Below, in pieces: positions 18,155 through 25,644 of a stretch of DNA of 64,000 nt (within the stretch, counting starts at the first letter, position 1; each line of letters begins with the position of its first letter). The position numbers were made by a program, and so were the translations under genes. The stretch is from Verrucomicrobium sp. BvORR034 (GTDB lineage Bacteria; Verrucomicrobiota; Verrucomicrobiia; Verrucomicrobiales; Verrucomicrobiaceae), in NCBI RefSeq assembly GCF_000739635.1, contig NZ_BATQ01000151.1, positions 1-64,000 of the forward strand. Direction: 5' to 3'. Under the pieces are notes generated by a model. It was not told where the DNA came from and ran no database searches. It saw nothing but the letters and a program-made list of their open reading frames with translations.

Positions 18155-18433
18155 TCAGTCCTGAAGCTTCCTCCTGAAAAACCCAAACCGTTCAAAGGCC
18201 GAGTAGTCGGCGGCAAATAAGCAATAGAACAAATAAATGTAAAGGCCCACTAATGGAAGAAACAAAATGATGGCGGACCAAAACAGTTTCAAGACGTTGT
18301 TCTGAGCCCGCCCCCAAATGCTGGCAAGGCTGGTGACCACCAGCCCCAGCCAGGCAAATACGATCGCCCAATAGATGGGATCGATCAGGTTCTGCACCTT
18401 AAGCTGAAGAAAATTCAGGGCGGCTTCTCGCAT
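18155..18433 (-). CDS. Small two-TM protein (PLDc_N-like)
   Basis: 92 residues, ATG at 18433. Hydrophobic segments lie at about 20-40 and 50-72, the second with the pattern FLPLVGLYIYLFY. Such two-helix proteins with W..I.LFLPLVGL..Y are typical of the phospholipase-D N-terminal (PLDc_N) family, a small membrane module without catalytic residues. Its stop lies 7 bp before the barrel start, so it is the first gene of the export operon. Its function is unknown; assisting assembly of the export complex is only a guess from position. Confidence 0.65.
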   Translation of the reverse strand: MREAALNFLQLKVQNLIDPIYWAIVFAWLGLVVTSLASIWGRAQNNVLKLFWSAIILFLPLVGLYIYLFYCLFAADYSAFERFGFFRRKLQD

Positions 18434-18674
18434 ACAGGGTTTACTTCAAGTAATAATCGACAACCCATTGATAAAAAGCAGATTTCGACGCCTGACAAGC
18501 CTTAGTTTCGCTAACAAAACGTCAATTCGAGGCAAGGACCGCTCCAAGTTCGCCAGCAGCTTCCAAGCCACCTGCATTACCCAGTTGGATACCCAAACTG
18601 CATTTTCTCATTTTCTCTTCTTGGTTTTTGCCAAGCCAGCGGTAATGGGACGCTGTTTATATCCGCCCGCAGCC

Positions 18675-18833
18675 ATGAGCAATATTACCAAGCCACGGAT
18701 CGCCCTCCTTCTTCTGATCGCCTGTGTGCTGAGCGGGTGTGTCTCTCGAAGGGACTACAAGTACCCCTACTTCGGCGGCGGAACCAATTCCAGCGTGCCG
18801 CCACGCGGATCTGGCGTGAGCCGCGGCCTCTAG
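18675..18833 (+). CDS. Small lipoprotein
   Basis: 52 residues from the ATG at 18675 (MSNITKPRIA). The signal peptide ends in the lipobox LSGC (Cys near residue 22). The mature part is only about 30 residues: basic and Tyr-rich first (RRDYKYPYFGGG), then Ser/Gly/Pro-rich. It resembles the tiny lipoproteins often found beside envelope loci. No family is recognised. It is divergent from the export operon, across a 241-bp gap (18434-18674) that should hold promoters for both directions; I see no convincing -35/-10 pair there. Confidence 0.6.
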   Translation: MSNITKPRIALLLLIACVLSGCVSRRDYKYPYFGGGTNSSVPPRGSGVSRGL

Positions 18834-18910
18834 TTTTCAAATGCCTGAAGCGCTTCAAAGCTCCCGCCTTCTACGACGGCTGGGTTTGAAGCTCTGCCCG
18901 CCCTGACTCT

Positions 18911-19183
18911 ATGCTCGTCCTCTCTGTCTCCTCAACCGCCAGCCTTTCCGCCTCGCCCCGGCTGCGCCAGAACGGCTTTACCCTGCTTGAAACGCTGGTT
19001 GCCCTCGCGGTGTTGATCACGCTGACCATGGTGGTGGCCTCGATCTACAAGCACCACACCGGTGCCCCGGCCAGCCCTGAACCAACCCCGGTCGAGATGG
19101 AAACCCGGCCCAGAAATCTGTCGCCTACGGAGATGCCCACTTTGCGCGATCCTGTGGACACTCCTGCGCCCTCCCGCCAATAG
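18911..19183 (+). CDS. Short prepilin-like protein with N-methylation motif
   Basis: 90 residues, ATG at 18911. The type IV prepilin/pseudopilin signature is complete: NGFTLLETLVALAVL at about 21-35, with cleavage expected between Gly and Phe and Glu at position 5 of the mature protein. The hydrophobic helix then runs to about 46. Only about 45 further residues follow, Pro-rich and disordered-looking, with no globular pilin head. No pilus assembly gene is nearby. It may be a minor pseudopilin or an envelope-tethered peptide that uses a prepilin peptidase encoded elsewhere. Confidence 0.65.
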   Translation: MLVLSVSSTASLSASPRLRQNGFTLLETLVALAVLITLTMVVASIYKHHTGAPASPEPTPVEMETRPRNLSPTEMPTLRDPVDTPAPSRQ

Positions 19184-19216
19184 GCACCCGACGCGGCTCT
19201 CTAAGCTTGGTGCCCG

Positions 19217-20359
19217 ATGTCTGGCTCTGACGCCCCCTCCGTCGAAAACGCAACGGTCACTCCCATGCAGGGGTGCCGATGGCTTCTCAGCCTGATCCGC
19301 GGTGTCATCCGCTTTTTTTCCTGGATGAGCCTGGGTTGGCTGTTCGTGGCAGCGCTGGCGATCCACTGGGTGGGACAACACAACCCCACCCCCGCATTTT
19401 TGCTATTTCTTCCCGCCTGGCTCTGGTGCGCTCCGGGGCTGGCCATGCTTGTTCCAGCTCTGCTGTTTGACTTCCTCCGGTCAGGGGCGCCCCTGCTTCT
19501 GGCCACCCTTTGCTTCCTGGGGCCGGTGTTGGGCTACGAGTTCTCTTTCGGGAGCCCTTCGCCTCAAGGCGCCCGCACGCTGAAGGTTATGACCTACAAC
19601 CGTGGTCAAAGCCAGGGCACCAGCCTGCAGCCTTTCAAGAATCAGAATCAGCCGGACTTGCTCGCCCTGCAGGATTCCGGCGGTCGAGCCCAATCCTACC
19701 TGGAGGCAGATGGCTACAAAGAGTTTTCCCACGGCTCCAGCTCGGGCGAGTTTCTGCTGCTCAGCAAGTTCCCGATCCTCAGCACACAGCCAATAGTGTT
19801 CGAGCACCAGCCCAACAAGCAGGGCCAGATTCAGCGCACCGAGCTGGGGGCGCGGTTTGAGCTTGATTGGGCGGGCACCCGGGTTGCCGTGTACAACATG
19901 CACTTCCCCACTCACCGGGGTATGCTCCAGTCTGAACGCAACGGGGGCTTTCTTTCTGGAGTGCTCGGGATCCCCGGCACTCCCCTGGCCCAGAAGCGTC
20001 ACAACCGCGAAGCGTACTGGGAGGTCACCCTCCGCCAGATCCGCCAGGTTTCCGACCAGATTGGCAAGGAGACGATTCCCGTCATCCTCGTTGGGGACAT
20101 GAACAATCCCCCCTTCGGGCCGTTTCATCGCACCCTATGTGAACATCTCGTGGACGGCCATAACGAGGCTGGCCAGGGCTATGGCTACACCTTTCCCGGG
20201 CAAACCAACAATCCTCTGGCCCTGTTCCGCCCCTGGTTGCGCATCGACTACGCCCTCCACTCAAAGGGTGATTGGGCAACCCTGCGTCACGAGGCCGAGC
20301 CGAGCCGCACCTCACAACACCGCGCCCTCTTTGCCGAATTCGGCAACGTCAGCCGCTGA
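19217..20359 (+). CDS. Membrane-anchored endonuclease/exonuclease/phosphatase (EEP) family protein
   Basis: 380 residues, ATG at 19217. Two or three hydrophobic segments lie at about 36-52, 60-84 and 92-106. The EEP catalytic domain then follows, facing the periplasm or the membrane: MTYNRG near 125-130, NMHFPTHRG, the metal and nucleophile-orienting GDMNNPP, DYALHS and the terminal SQHRAL (S-x-H). The usual metal-binding Glu of the LQE motif reads LQDSGG (Asp153), an unusual replacement. Related proteins hydrolyse phosphodiesters in nucleic acids, inositides or lipids. Its place in the polymer locus hints at a polyprenyl- or lipid-phosphate substrate, unproven. The GT4 gene follows after 26 bp. 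Confidence 0.75.
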   Translation: MSGSDAPSVENATVTPMQGCRWLLSLIRGVIRFFSWMSLGWLFVAALAIHWVGQHNPTPAFLLFLPAWLWCAPGLAMLVPALLFDFLRSGAPLLLATLCFLGPVLGYEFSFGSPSPQGARTLKVMTYNRGQSQGTSLQPFKNQNQPDLLALQDSGGRAQSYLEADGYKEFSHGSSSGEFLLLSKFPILSTQPIVFEHQPNKQGQIQRTELGARFELDWAGTRVAVYNMHFPTHRGMLQSERNGGFLSGVLGIPGTPLAQKRHNREAYWEVTLRQIRQVSDQIGKETIPVILVGDMNNPPFGPFHRTLCEHLVDGHNEAGQGYGYTFPGQTNNPLALFRPWLRIDYALHSKGDWATLRHEAEPSRTSQHRALFAEFGNVSR

Positions 20360-20385
20360 TCGCGGACCCGCAATATCACCCGCCG

Positions 20386-21690
20386 ATGGGCCCCATCCAG
20401 AAGACCTTCCTCGCCCCGCCAACCACTTCCGGTCCCGCACGACCGAAACTGCTGTGGATCAATTGTCGCCTGCTGCACCCGCTGATCGGCGGAGACCGCC
20501 TCCGCACCTATCACATGCTGCGGATCCTGAAGCAGGATTTTGAGATCACCTATCTTTGTCCGACCACGCCCGACGACACCCCGGATGCCGCCGAGAAGGC
20601 GGGCGAGTACTGCGATCACCTGATCGCCTTCCCCCATCGCTTCTCCCGCCGGGGCAGTCTGGAGTTCGTCTGGGGCGCTCTCAGGAATAGCCTGTGGGGG
20701 CAACTGCCCTACATGGCTCAACGCTATGTGTCCCCCGGCATCTCCAATTGGATACACCAGCACGCTGGCGGCACTTCGTTTGACCTGGTCGTCTCAGATT
20801 ATCTGGTTTCGTGGGTGCACCTCAAACATCTGCCCTCACCTCCCCAGGCCCCGGTGGTGGCATTTCAACACAACGTCGAATCGTTGATCTGGCGTCGACA
20901 TGCCACTTCGGTCAAGAACCCACTCAAACGCTGGATCTTCCAGCGGGAAGCACAGCTCACTGCGGCCATGGAGTCCGACTGCGCATCCGCAGTCGCCGGC
21001 CAGGTCACCGTCTCTCCTGAAGAAACCCACTACTTCAAAGTGGAATGCGGCATGCCCAATGTACTGGGCGACGTGCCCACCGGTGTGGACGCGGTTTACT
21101 TCAGTCCCTCTGCAAATCCCGAACCGCACACCGTGGCGTTTCTAGGTTCGATGGATTGGGAGGCCAACCGCCAGGCCGTCCGCAGCTTTCTTAAAGAGTG
21201 TTTTCCAGCGATTCGCGAGGCGTTTTCAGACGCCAAGTTTCTCATTATCGGGAGAAACCCACCTGCTGACCTGAAAGAACTCGCTGCACAAGATCCCAGC
21301 ATCGTCGTCACCGGCACGGTGCCCGATGTGCGCCCCTATCTTGCCCAGGCCTCCGTCATGATCCTCCCTCTACAGGTGGGAGGCGGCACGCGCATCAAGG
21401 TGTTCGAGGCCCTCGCCGCTGGACTGGCGGTGGTGTCCACTTCCGTGGGAGTCGAAGGATTGCCGGTGAAGCATGACGAGCACGCCCTGATTGCCGACAC
21501 CCTGCCTGCTTTTACGGACGCCACCCTGTCCCTGCTTCGAGAACCTGAAAAGGCCCGGAAACTAGGCTTGGCAGGACGTCGGTTGGTGGAAGAGAACTTT
21601 TCCTGGCAGGCCGCCTCCCAGAAGTTCAAGACGTTGTGCGAGCCGCTCATGCACCAGGCTTCGCAATCGGCCGTGGCTAAAGGTTCTTGA
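20386..21690 (+). CDS. GT4 glycosyltransferase of the exopolysaccharide (TIGR03087-like) type
   Basis: 434 residues from the ATG at 20386 (MGPIQKTFLA); upstream in-frame sequence overlaps the EEP gene. It has the GT-B fold: an N-terminal GGDRLRTYHMLR region, HNVESLIWRR, the domain-start signature FLGSMDWEANRQA and the donor site PLQVGGGTRIKVFEALAAG near 330-350, with Glu in the second domain. The LGSMDW block and overall layout resemble glycosyltransferases of exopolysaccharide/PEP-CTERM loci, but no exosortase gene is present in the window. The last 14 bp overlap, tail to tail, the end of the Wzy-like gene. Confidence 0.83.
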   Translation: MGPIQKTFLAPPTTSGPARPKLLWINCRLLHPLIGGDRLRTYHMLRILKQDFEITYLCPTTPDDTPDAAEKAGEYCDHLIAFPHRFSRRGSLEFVWGALRNSLWGQLPYMAQRYVSPGISNWIHQHAGGTSFDLVVSDYLVSWVHLKHLPSPPQAPVVAFQHNVESLIWRRHATSVKNPLKRWIFQREAQLTAAMESDCASAVAGQVTVSPEETHYFKVECGMPNVLGDVPTGVDAVYFSPSANPEPHTVAFLGSMDWEANRQAVRSFLKECFPAIREAFSDAKFLIIGRNPPADLKELAAQDPSIVVTGTVPDVRPYLAQASVMILPLQVGGGTRIKVFEALAAGLAVVSTSVGVEGLPVKHDEHALIADTLPAFTDATLSLLREPEKARKLGLAGRRLVEENFSWQAASQKFKTLCEPLMHQASQSAVAKGS

Positions 21691-23203
21691 GGATGTAGTC
21701 CCAGAGAAAGAAGACCAACCAGGCCCCGAGGGCCGCCAGTCCAATATCGGCCAAGGTTGGCCTTACCAGCCACCTTGGCAGAGTCTTCAGTACCTCTTCA
21801 GAGATCTGCCAGATCCCAGCAACCCGACCACGGGTGCCGCCCTCATTCGGATCAGAATCAGAATCGGAATCAACAACTGCCCCTGAGCCACTCATGGCCA
21901 TGGATCCTGAATAGTCCGATCCGCCTGGAGCATTGCCAGCCATGGCCAGCACGGGCATCGGCTGAGGAGGCCACGGCACAATGTTTGAAAGAGGTTCGGG
22001 CAACCCCGCGCCCCCGGCCTTAAGGCCAGCCGCGCTCTCCTTGGCCTTGTCAAAGAGCATGATCCGGTGAAACGCCGAGATTCCGGCAAAGAACAGGAAC
22101 AACTCCGTGTGATAAGCACGGTCAATCATCCAGTTCGAGATGGCAAAACCGACGAGCAGGGCAAAAAGACATCGTCGACACGACTCTTCCATCTGGTTCT
22201 TGGTCTTGCACAAAACGAGGGAGCGAAGTCCAAGCCAGAAGAGGCCCACGTACAAAGCGAGTCCCATGGGTCCCAGTTCCGCCCCCACCTGCACGTAGCC
22301 GCTGTGAGTCGCCTTGTTCAGCCACATCTTCTGCCATTGGATCGTGGCACGAAATGTCTTCCACCCCTGACCCGTGAAATGGTTGCGACTGGCGGTTCGC
22401 GCCTGCTCCCAGGCCAGCAAGCGGCCTTGCACCCCTTCGTCCGCACGAAGGTTCCCCATTTCACTCATACGCGGCATGACGCTGATGGCGGCACCGCCCC
22501 CCGCGAGTGCAGCTGTGATGGCCAGCACTTGAACGATCTTGGACTTCCCGAAGACCCAGGCCAGCACGAGGGTGGCGAAACCTGCGAGCACAGCGCCTTT
22601 CGATTCCGTCAGGTACACGCACTCATAGGCGATGACCCAGAGGATGATCGCCACCGTCTTCTTCATGACCCCGCCCTTCCAGAAAAACAGGAAATACGCC
22701 AGCGGGACAATGACCACGACGGAGTGCGCCAACGAGTTGGGGTTGTTGTGCATCCACGTCCCCAGCGCCAGACGGCCCTTGTTTGAGGCGGTAAGCGCTT
22801 GGGCTCCAGTGGGATCAATCCCCACCTTGCTGAGCAGGCCAAACATGGCCAGCACGGTGAGCGCAATCAGCCAGTAGATCAGGTACTTGCGCAACCGCTC
22901 CACGGAACGCAGAGCCTGTACCGTCACAAAATAGAAGGCGAACAGCGGAAGCGAGTCCTTAAAAGCCCCATACGGATAGGGGTGCGTGACGCCGATGAAG
23001 ATGTAGAGCGCCAGCACCCACCAATCCAAAGGGGTGAGGAAAAGCTGCAGCTTCCTTCCCTCCTCCTTGGCCCGGGAGACCATGGCAAAAATCGCCACCG
23101 CCATGATCGGGGTGACGATGCCGACGCCGATGAGTCCAGCCACCCAGTCCTGAGGACGGATGTAGTAAACCAGCAGGACGAGGACGACGGTTACGAAATC
23201 CAT
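21677..23203 (-). CDS. O-antigen ligase/polymerase-like membrane protein (Wzy/WaaL superfamily)
   Basis: 508 residues from the ATG at 23203 (MDFVTVVLVL). About ten to twelve membrane segments are interrupted by a larger periplasmic loop (about 255-310) with GRLLAWEQA and TGQGWKTF, then the conserved THSGYVQVGAELGPMGLALY, in which His and Glu match the Wzy_C/O-antigen-ligase pattern. A cytosolic Ser/Gly/Pro-rich stretch and one last TM end the protein, longer than usual for the family. It should polymerise repeat units or ligate glycan to a lipid at the periplasmic face. The methyltransferase gene ends 16 bp upstream. Confidence 0.83.
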   Translation of the reverse strand: MDFVTVVLVLLVYYIRPQDWVAGLIGVGIVTPIMAVAIFAMVSRAKEEGRKLQLFLTPLDWWVLALYIFIGVTHPYPYGAFKDSLPLFAFYFVTVQALRSVERLRKYLIYWLIALTVLAMFGLLSKVGIDPTGAQALTASNKGRLALGTWMHNNPNSLAHSVVVIVPLAYFLFFWKGGVMKKTVAIILWVIAYECVYLTESKGAVLAGFATLVLAWVFGKSKIVQVLAITAALAGGGAAISVMPRMSEMGNLRADEGVQGRLLAWEQARTASRNHFTGQGWKTFRATIQWQKMWLNKATHSGYVQVGAELGPMGLALYVGLFWLGLRSLVLCKTKNQMEESCRRCLFALLVGFAISNWMIDRAYHTELFLFFAGISAFHRIMLFDKAKESAAGLKAGGAGLPEPLSNIVPWPPQPMPVLAMAGNAPGGSDYSGSMAMSGSGAVVDSDSDSDPNEGGTRGRVAGIWQISEEVLKTLPRWLVRPTLADIGLAALGAWLVFFLWDYILKNL

Positions 23204-23219
23204 GGACAGGGTTCCACGC

Positions 23220-24065
23220 TCAGCGCTCCGCCCCACGCGTCGCACTCACCACCACATTATTGAGGATCTTGCGGGCTGCAACCGTCCGGAGCTTTTGAGG
23301 AAGAAAGCGCAGCGTGGTCTCGATGATCAGCCAGAGCCAAAGGCCCCGTTTCTCCTCGTGCTGACCCCGCACAAAAGCCCCCACCCAGTCAAAACCCGCC
23401 TTGCGCAATTCTGCGCTGAGGCCGGCGTAGGTCCATTCCTTGAGGTGAAAGGTCTCCAACCCGGAGGTGAAGTACCGGGAGATATCATGCGGCCCGGAGA
23501 ACTCGTGCGGAGTACTGAGCACGTAAGTCCCCCCCGGCTTGAGGATTCTGGCAGCCTCGGCCAGATGCACGGGCACGTCATCGGGGTGAACATGCTCCAG
23601 GACCTGATAGCTGAATGCCAGGTCGAAGGTGCGATCAGGCAATGGGATGGACAATCCGTCGTGGTAAACCCATTCCACCCCCTCTTCACTGGCAGGCTGA
23701 CGATCCCCTTGCTCACAGACCTCCACGGCCACCACACGCCCCGCCTTTCCGCGGACTGCACGTGAAAGCTCTCCGCTTCCGGCACCGAATTCAACAAACT
23801 GGCACTTGGGTCCCATGAAGGAACTCAGCAGGCGCAGCTGGCTGCGAACCGCCGCTGCGGCAGCCTCGGGACTTTTGGCACGATCTGTTCGAGGATGATC
23901 CGGCACCCGCTTGTAGAGTTCCGCATACAGACGAGGCACCAAGACAGGCCGCTCTTCCCGGGTGCTCGCCCTCAGCCGGTTGGCCAGTTCGCGTTCGACC
24001 TCAAAATGATGACGTAGGGATTCAGGGGAGCGTTCCACAGGCAGACAGTCGGCGGCGATTAACAT
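23220..24065 (-). CDS. Class I SAM-dependent methyltransferase
   Basis: 281 residues from the ATG at 24065; a TTG three codons earlier overlaps the upstream stop. Motif I is FVEFGAGSGELS (about 90-101), then VVAVEVCEQ as the acidic second strand. Next come the FDLAFSYQVLEHVHP block and ARILKPGG, all typical of Methyltransf_11/25 proteins acting on small molecules or sugars. A helical N-terminal extension of about 85 residues precedes the domain. It lies between the priming transferase (5 bp gap) and the Wzy-like gene (16 bp gap), so it probably modifies the repeat unit. Confidence 0.82.
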   Translation of the reverse strand: MLIAADCLPVERSPESLRHHFEVERELANRLRASTREERPVLVPRLYAELYKRVPDHPRTDRAKSPEAAAAAVRSQLRLLSSFMGPKCQFVEFGAGSGELSRAVRGKAGRVVAVEVCEQGDRQPASEEGVEWVYHDGLSIPLPDRTFDLAFSYQVLEHVHPDDVPVHLAEAARILKPGGTYVLSTPHEFSGPHDISRYFTSGLETFHLKEWTYAGLSAELRKAGFDWVGAFVRGQHEEKRGLWLWLIIETTLRFLPQKLRTVAARKILNNVVVSATRGAER

Positions 24066-24070
24066 CCAGA

Positions 24071-25534
24071 TCAACCAAGGGTGTTGGCCGTTGCATCCAC
24101 TCTGGAGGCCACACCAGCAAGATCCCGCACGACCGATTCCAGTTCTGAGCGCTGATTGACACCGCCACCGATCACAATGCGGGCGGTATCCAGCAGGATG
24201 AAGAGATCCAACGTGATCGTCATGTGCTTCATGTAGTAGAGGTCATACTCCAGCTTCCGGCGGGCATCATCCACCGTGGCCCCATAGGGATAGTTGACCT
24301 GCGCCCAGCCCGTGAGGCCAGGAGCCACCAAGAGTCGTTCACGGAAGTAAGGAATCTCCAGAGCGAGCTGATCTTCAAATTCCGGGCGCTCAGGACGCGG
24401 CCCCACGAAGCTCATCTCCCCGCGGAGGATGTTCAACAACTGCGGGATCTCATCCACCCGGAACTTCCGAAGCAATCCGCCGCCAGGAAAAGTGCGGTTG
24501 TCGTTCTTCTTCGCCCACTGCGGGCCATTAGCTTCCGCATCCACGCGCATGGTGCGCAGCTTCAGCACCTGGAAAGTTTTGCCCAGACGACCGCTGCGGA
24601 TCTGTCTAAAAAAGACCGGACCGCCTGGCGAAGCAAGGCGCACCCAAATCATGCCTGCCAACAAGATGGGGAAGGACAGCAGGCCTACCACCAGAGAGAT
24701 CACTACATCGAAGAGGCGCTTCCACTTCCGCACATAGGAGCGGTGCGGCAGGGTGCTGGCGTGGAGCAGCCACTCCAGGTCCACCAGAGAAAGTGGCACC
24801 AGCCGGTAGGCGTCCTCCATGATGTCGGCCAGGGTCACCAGACGCACTCCAGAAAAGGAAACATTGCGAAGCACGTTTGCCAGCCGGGGATCCCGGAGCT
24901 GGGATTTGGTGCACAACACACTGTCAATGCGCAGGTTCGTCACCAGTTCGGGCAAATCTTCCAGGACGGAATGCCCCGGATCAACGGAGGCGCCGCCCTC
25001 GGTGAACTCCTGCCGGGTGTCCACCAGGCCAGTGAGCTGATAGAACGGAGCGCCCACTTTCTTGAGCCGCTGCCAGACCAGCATGTCCGCATCACTGGAG
25101 ACAAGCATCACCACCCGGTCACGCACGCCCAGACTGCGTCGGATCAGCAGCCCGTGATGCAGCACCAGCATCAGATAGGTGAGCGGCATCGAGATCAACA
25201 ACACACCGCGCCCCAGACGGGCATTCAGAATGAGCGACCCCAGCGAGAGCATGAGGATCAGCGACCCACCATAACAAAGAGCCAGCACGACCAGCCGATA
25301 ACGGTGCCGGATGTGAATACGATTGGAGTACAGCCCTGCCCCGTAGATCATGCACGGAAGGGCAAACCCCGCCGCCAAAATTGCTGGCAGGTAATCCGTA
25401 AGCCGCTCGGGCAGTGGGTCATTGAACCGCAGCACCGACCCCAAGGCCACACCCAACATCAGGATGAGCCCGTCCAGCAAGAAGTGTGTCCTCACTGCAA
25501 GCCAGATGTCCTTGCTGTGAGATCGGTTGGTCAT
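24071..25534 (-). CDS. Polyprenyl glycosylphosphotransferase, priming enzyme (WcaJ/WbaP type)
   Basis: 487 residues, ATG at 25534. Four N-terminal TM helices, a Rossmann-like CoA-binding region (about 140-240) and a fifth hydrophobic helix (about 273-300) precede the Bac_transf catalytic domain. Signatures are FFRQIRSGRLGKTFQVLKLRTM, FRVDEIPQLLNILRG, MSFVGPRPERPEF, PGLTGWAQVNYPYGA and YDLYYMKH, the full set for family members that move hexose-1-phosphate from UDP-sugar to undecaprenyl phosphate. This is the first committed step of the polymer. A terminator-like hairpin sits 31-57 bases upstream of the start, leaving little room for a private promoter, so its expression may depend on read-through from the gene upstream. 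Confidence 0.93.
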   Translation of the reverse strand: MTNRSHSKDIWLAVRTHFLLDGLILMLGVALGSVLRFNDPLPERLTDYLPAILAAGFALPCMIYGAGLYSNRIHIRHRYRLVVLALCYGGSLILMLSLGSLILNARLGRGVLLISMPLTYLMLVLHHGLLIRRSLGVRDRVVMLVSSDADMLVWQRLKKVGAPFYQLTGLVDTRQEFTEGGASVDPGHSVLEDLPELVTNLRIDSVLCTKSQLRDPRLANVLRNVSFSGVRLVTLADIMEDAYRLVPLSLVDLEWLLHASTLPHRSYVRKWKRLFDVVISLVVGLLSFPILLAGMIWVRLASPGGPVFFRQIRSGRLGKTFQVLKLRTMRVDAEANGPQWAKKNDNRTFPGGGLLRKFRVDEIPQLLNILRGEMSFVGPRPERPEFEDQLALEIPYFRERLLVAPGLTGWAQVNYPYGATVDDARRKLEYDLYYMKHMTITLDLFILLDTARIVIGGGVNQRSELESVVRDLAGVASRVDATANTLG

Positions 25535-25564
25535 GAGGGGAGAGAAAGGTAATGCTGGAACCCG

Positions 25565-25640
25565 AAAAAAATCAGGCGCGTGTCACCTGATGTCCGGCAG
25601 ATAGGCATTCTGTCGAGCGAAAATAAAGCTTGTCAGGTGA
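25565..25640 (-). promoter_or_regulatory. Intrinsic terminator with a competing upstream segment: possible attenuator before the priming gene
   Basis: On the minus strand ATCAGGTG pairs with CGCCTGAT (25571-25591; 8 bp including one G-U, loop about 5 nt) and runs straight into seven T residues (25565-25571): a clear intrinsic terminator. Upstream, TCACCTGA (25633-25640) is the exact complement of TCAGGTGA in the first terminator arm (25583-25590) and could form an alternative, anti-terminating stem. Segment 1 lies only 4 nt after the stop of the GT4 gene, so a terminating ribosome could mask it. The terminator is seen; the switch is inference. Confidence 0.6.
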
Positions 25641-25644
25641 AATG

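Noticed and set aside
20386-21690. Exosortase/PEP-CTERM system, suggested by a TIGR03087-like glycosyltransferase
   Set aside because: No exosortase-like membrane protein and no PEP-CTERM sorting tail were found in the window.
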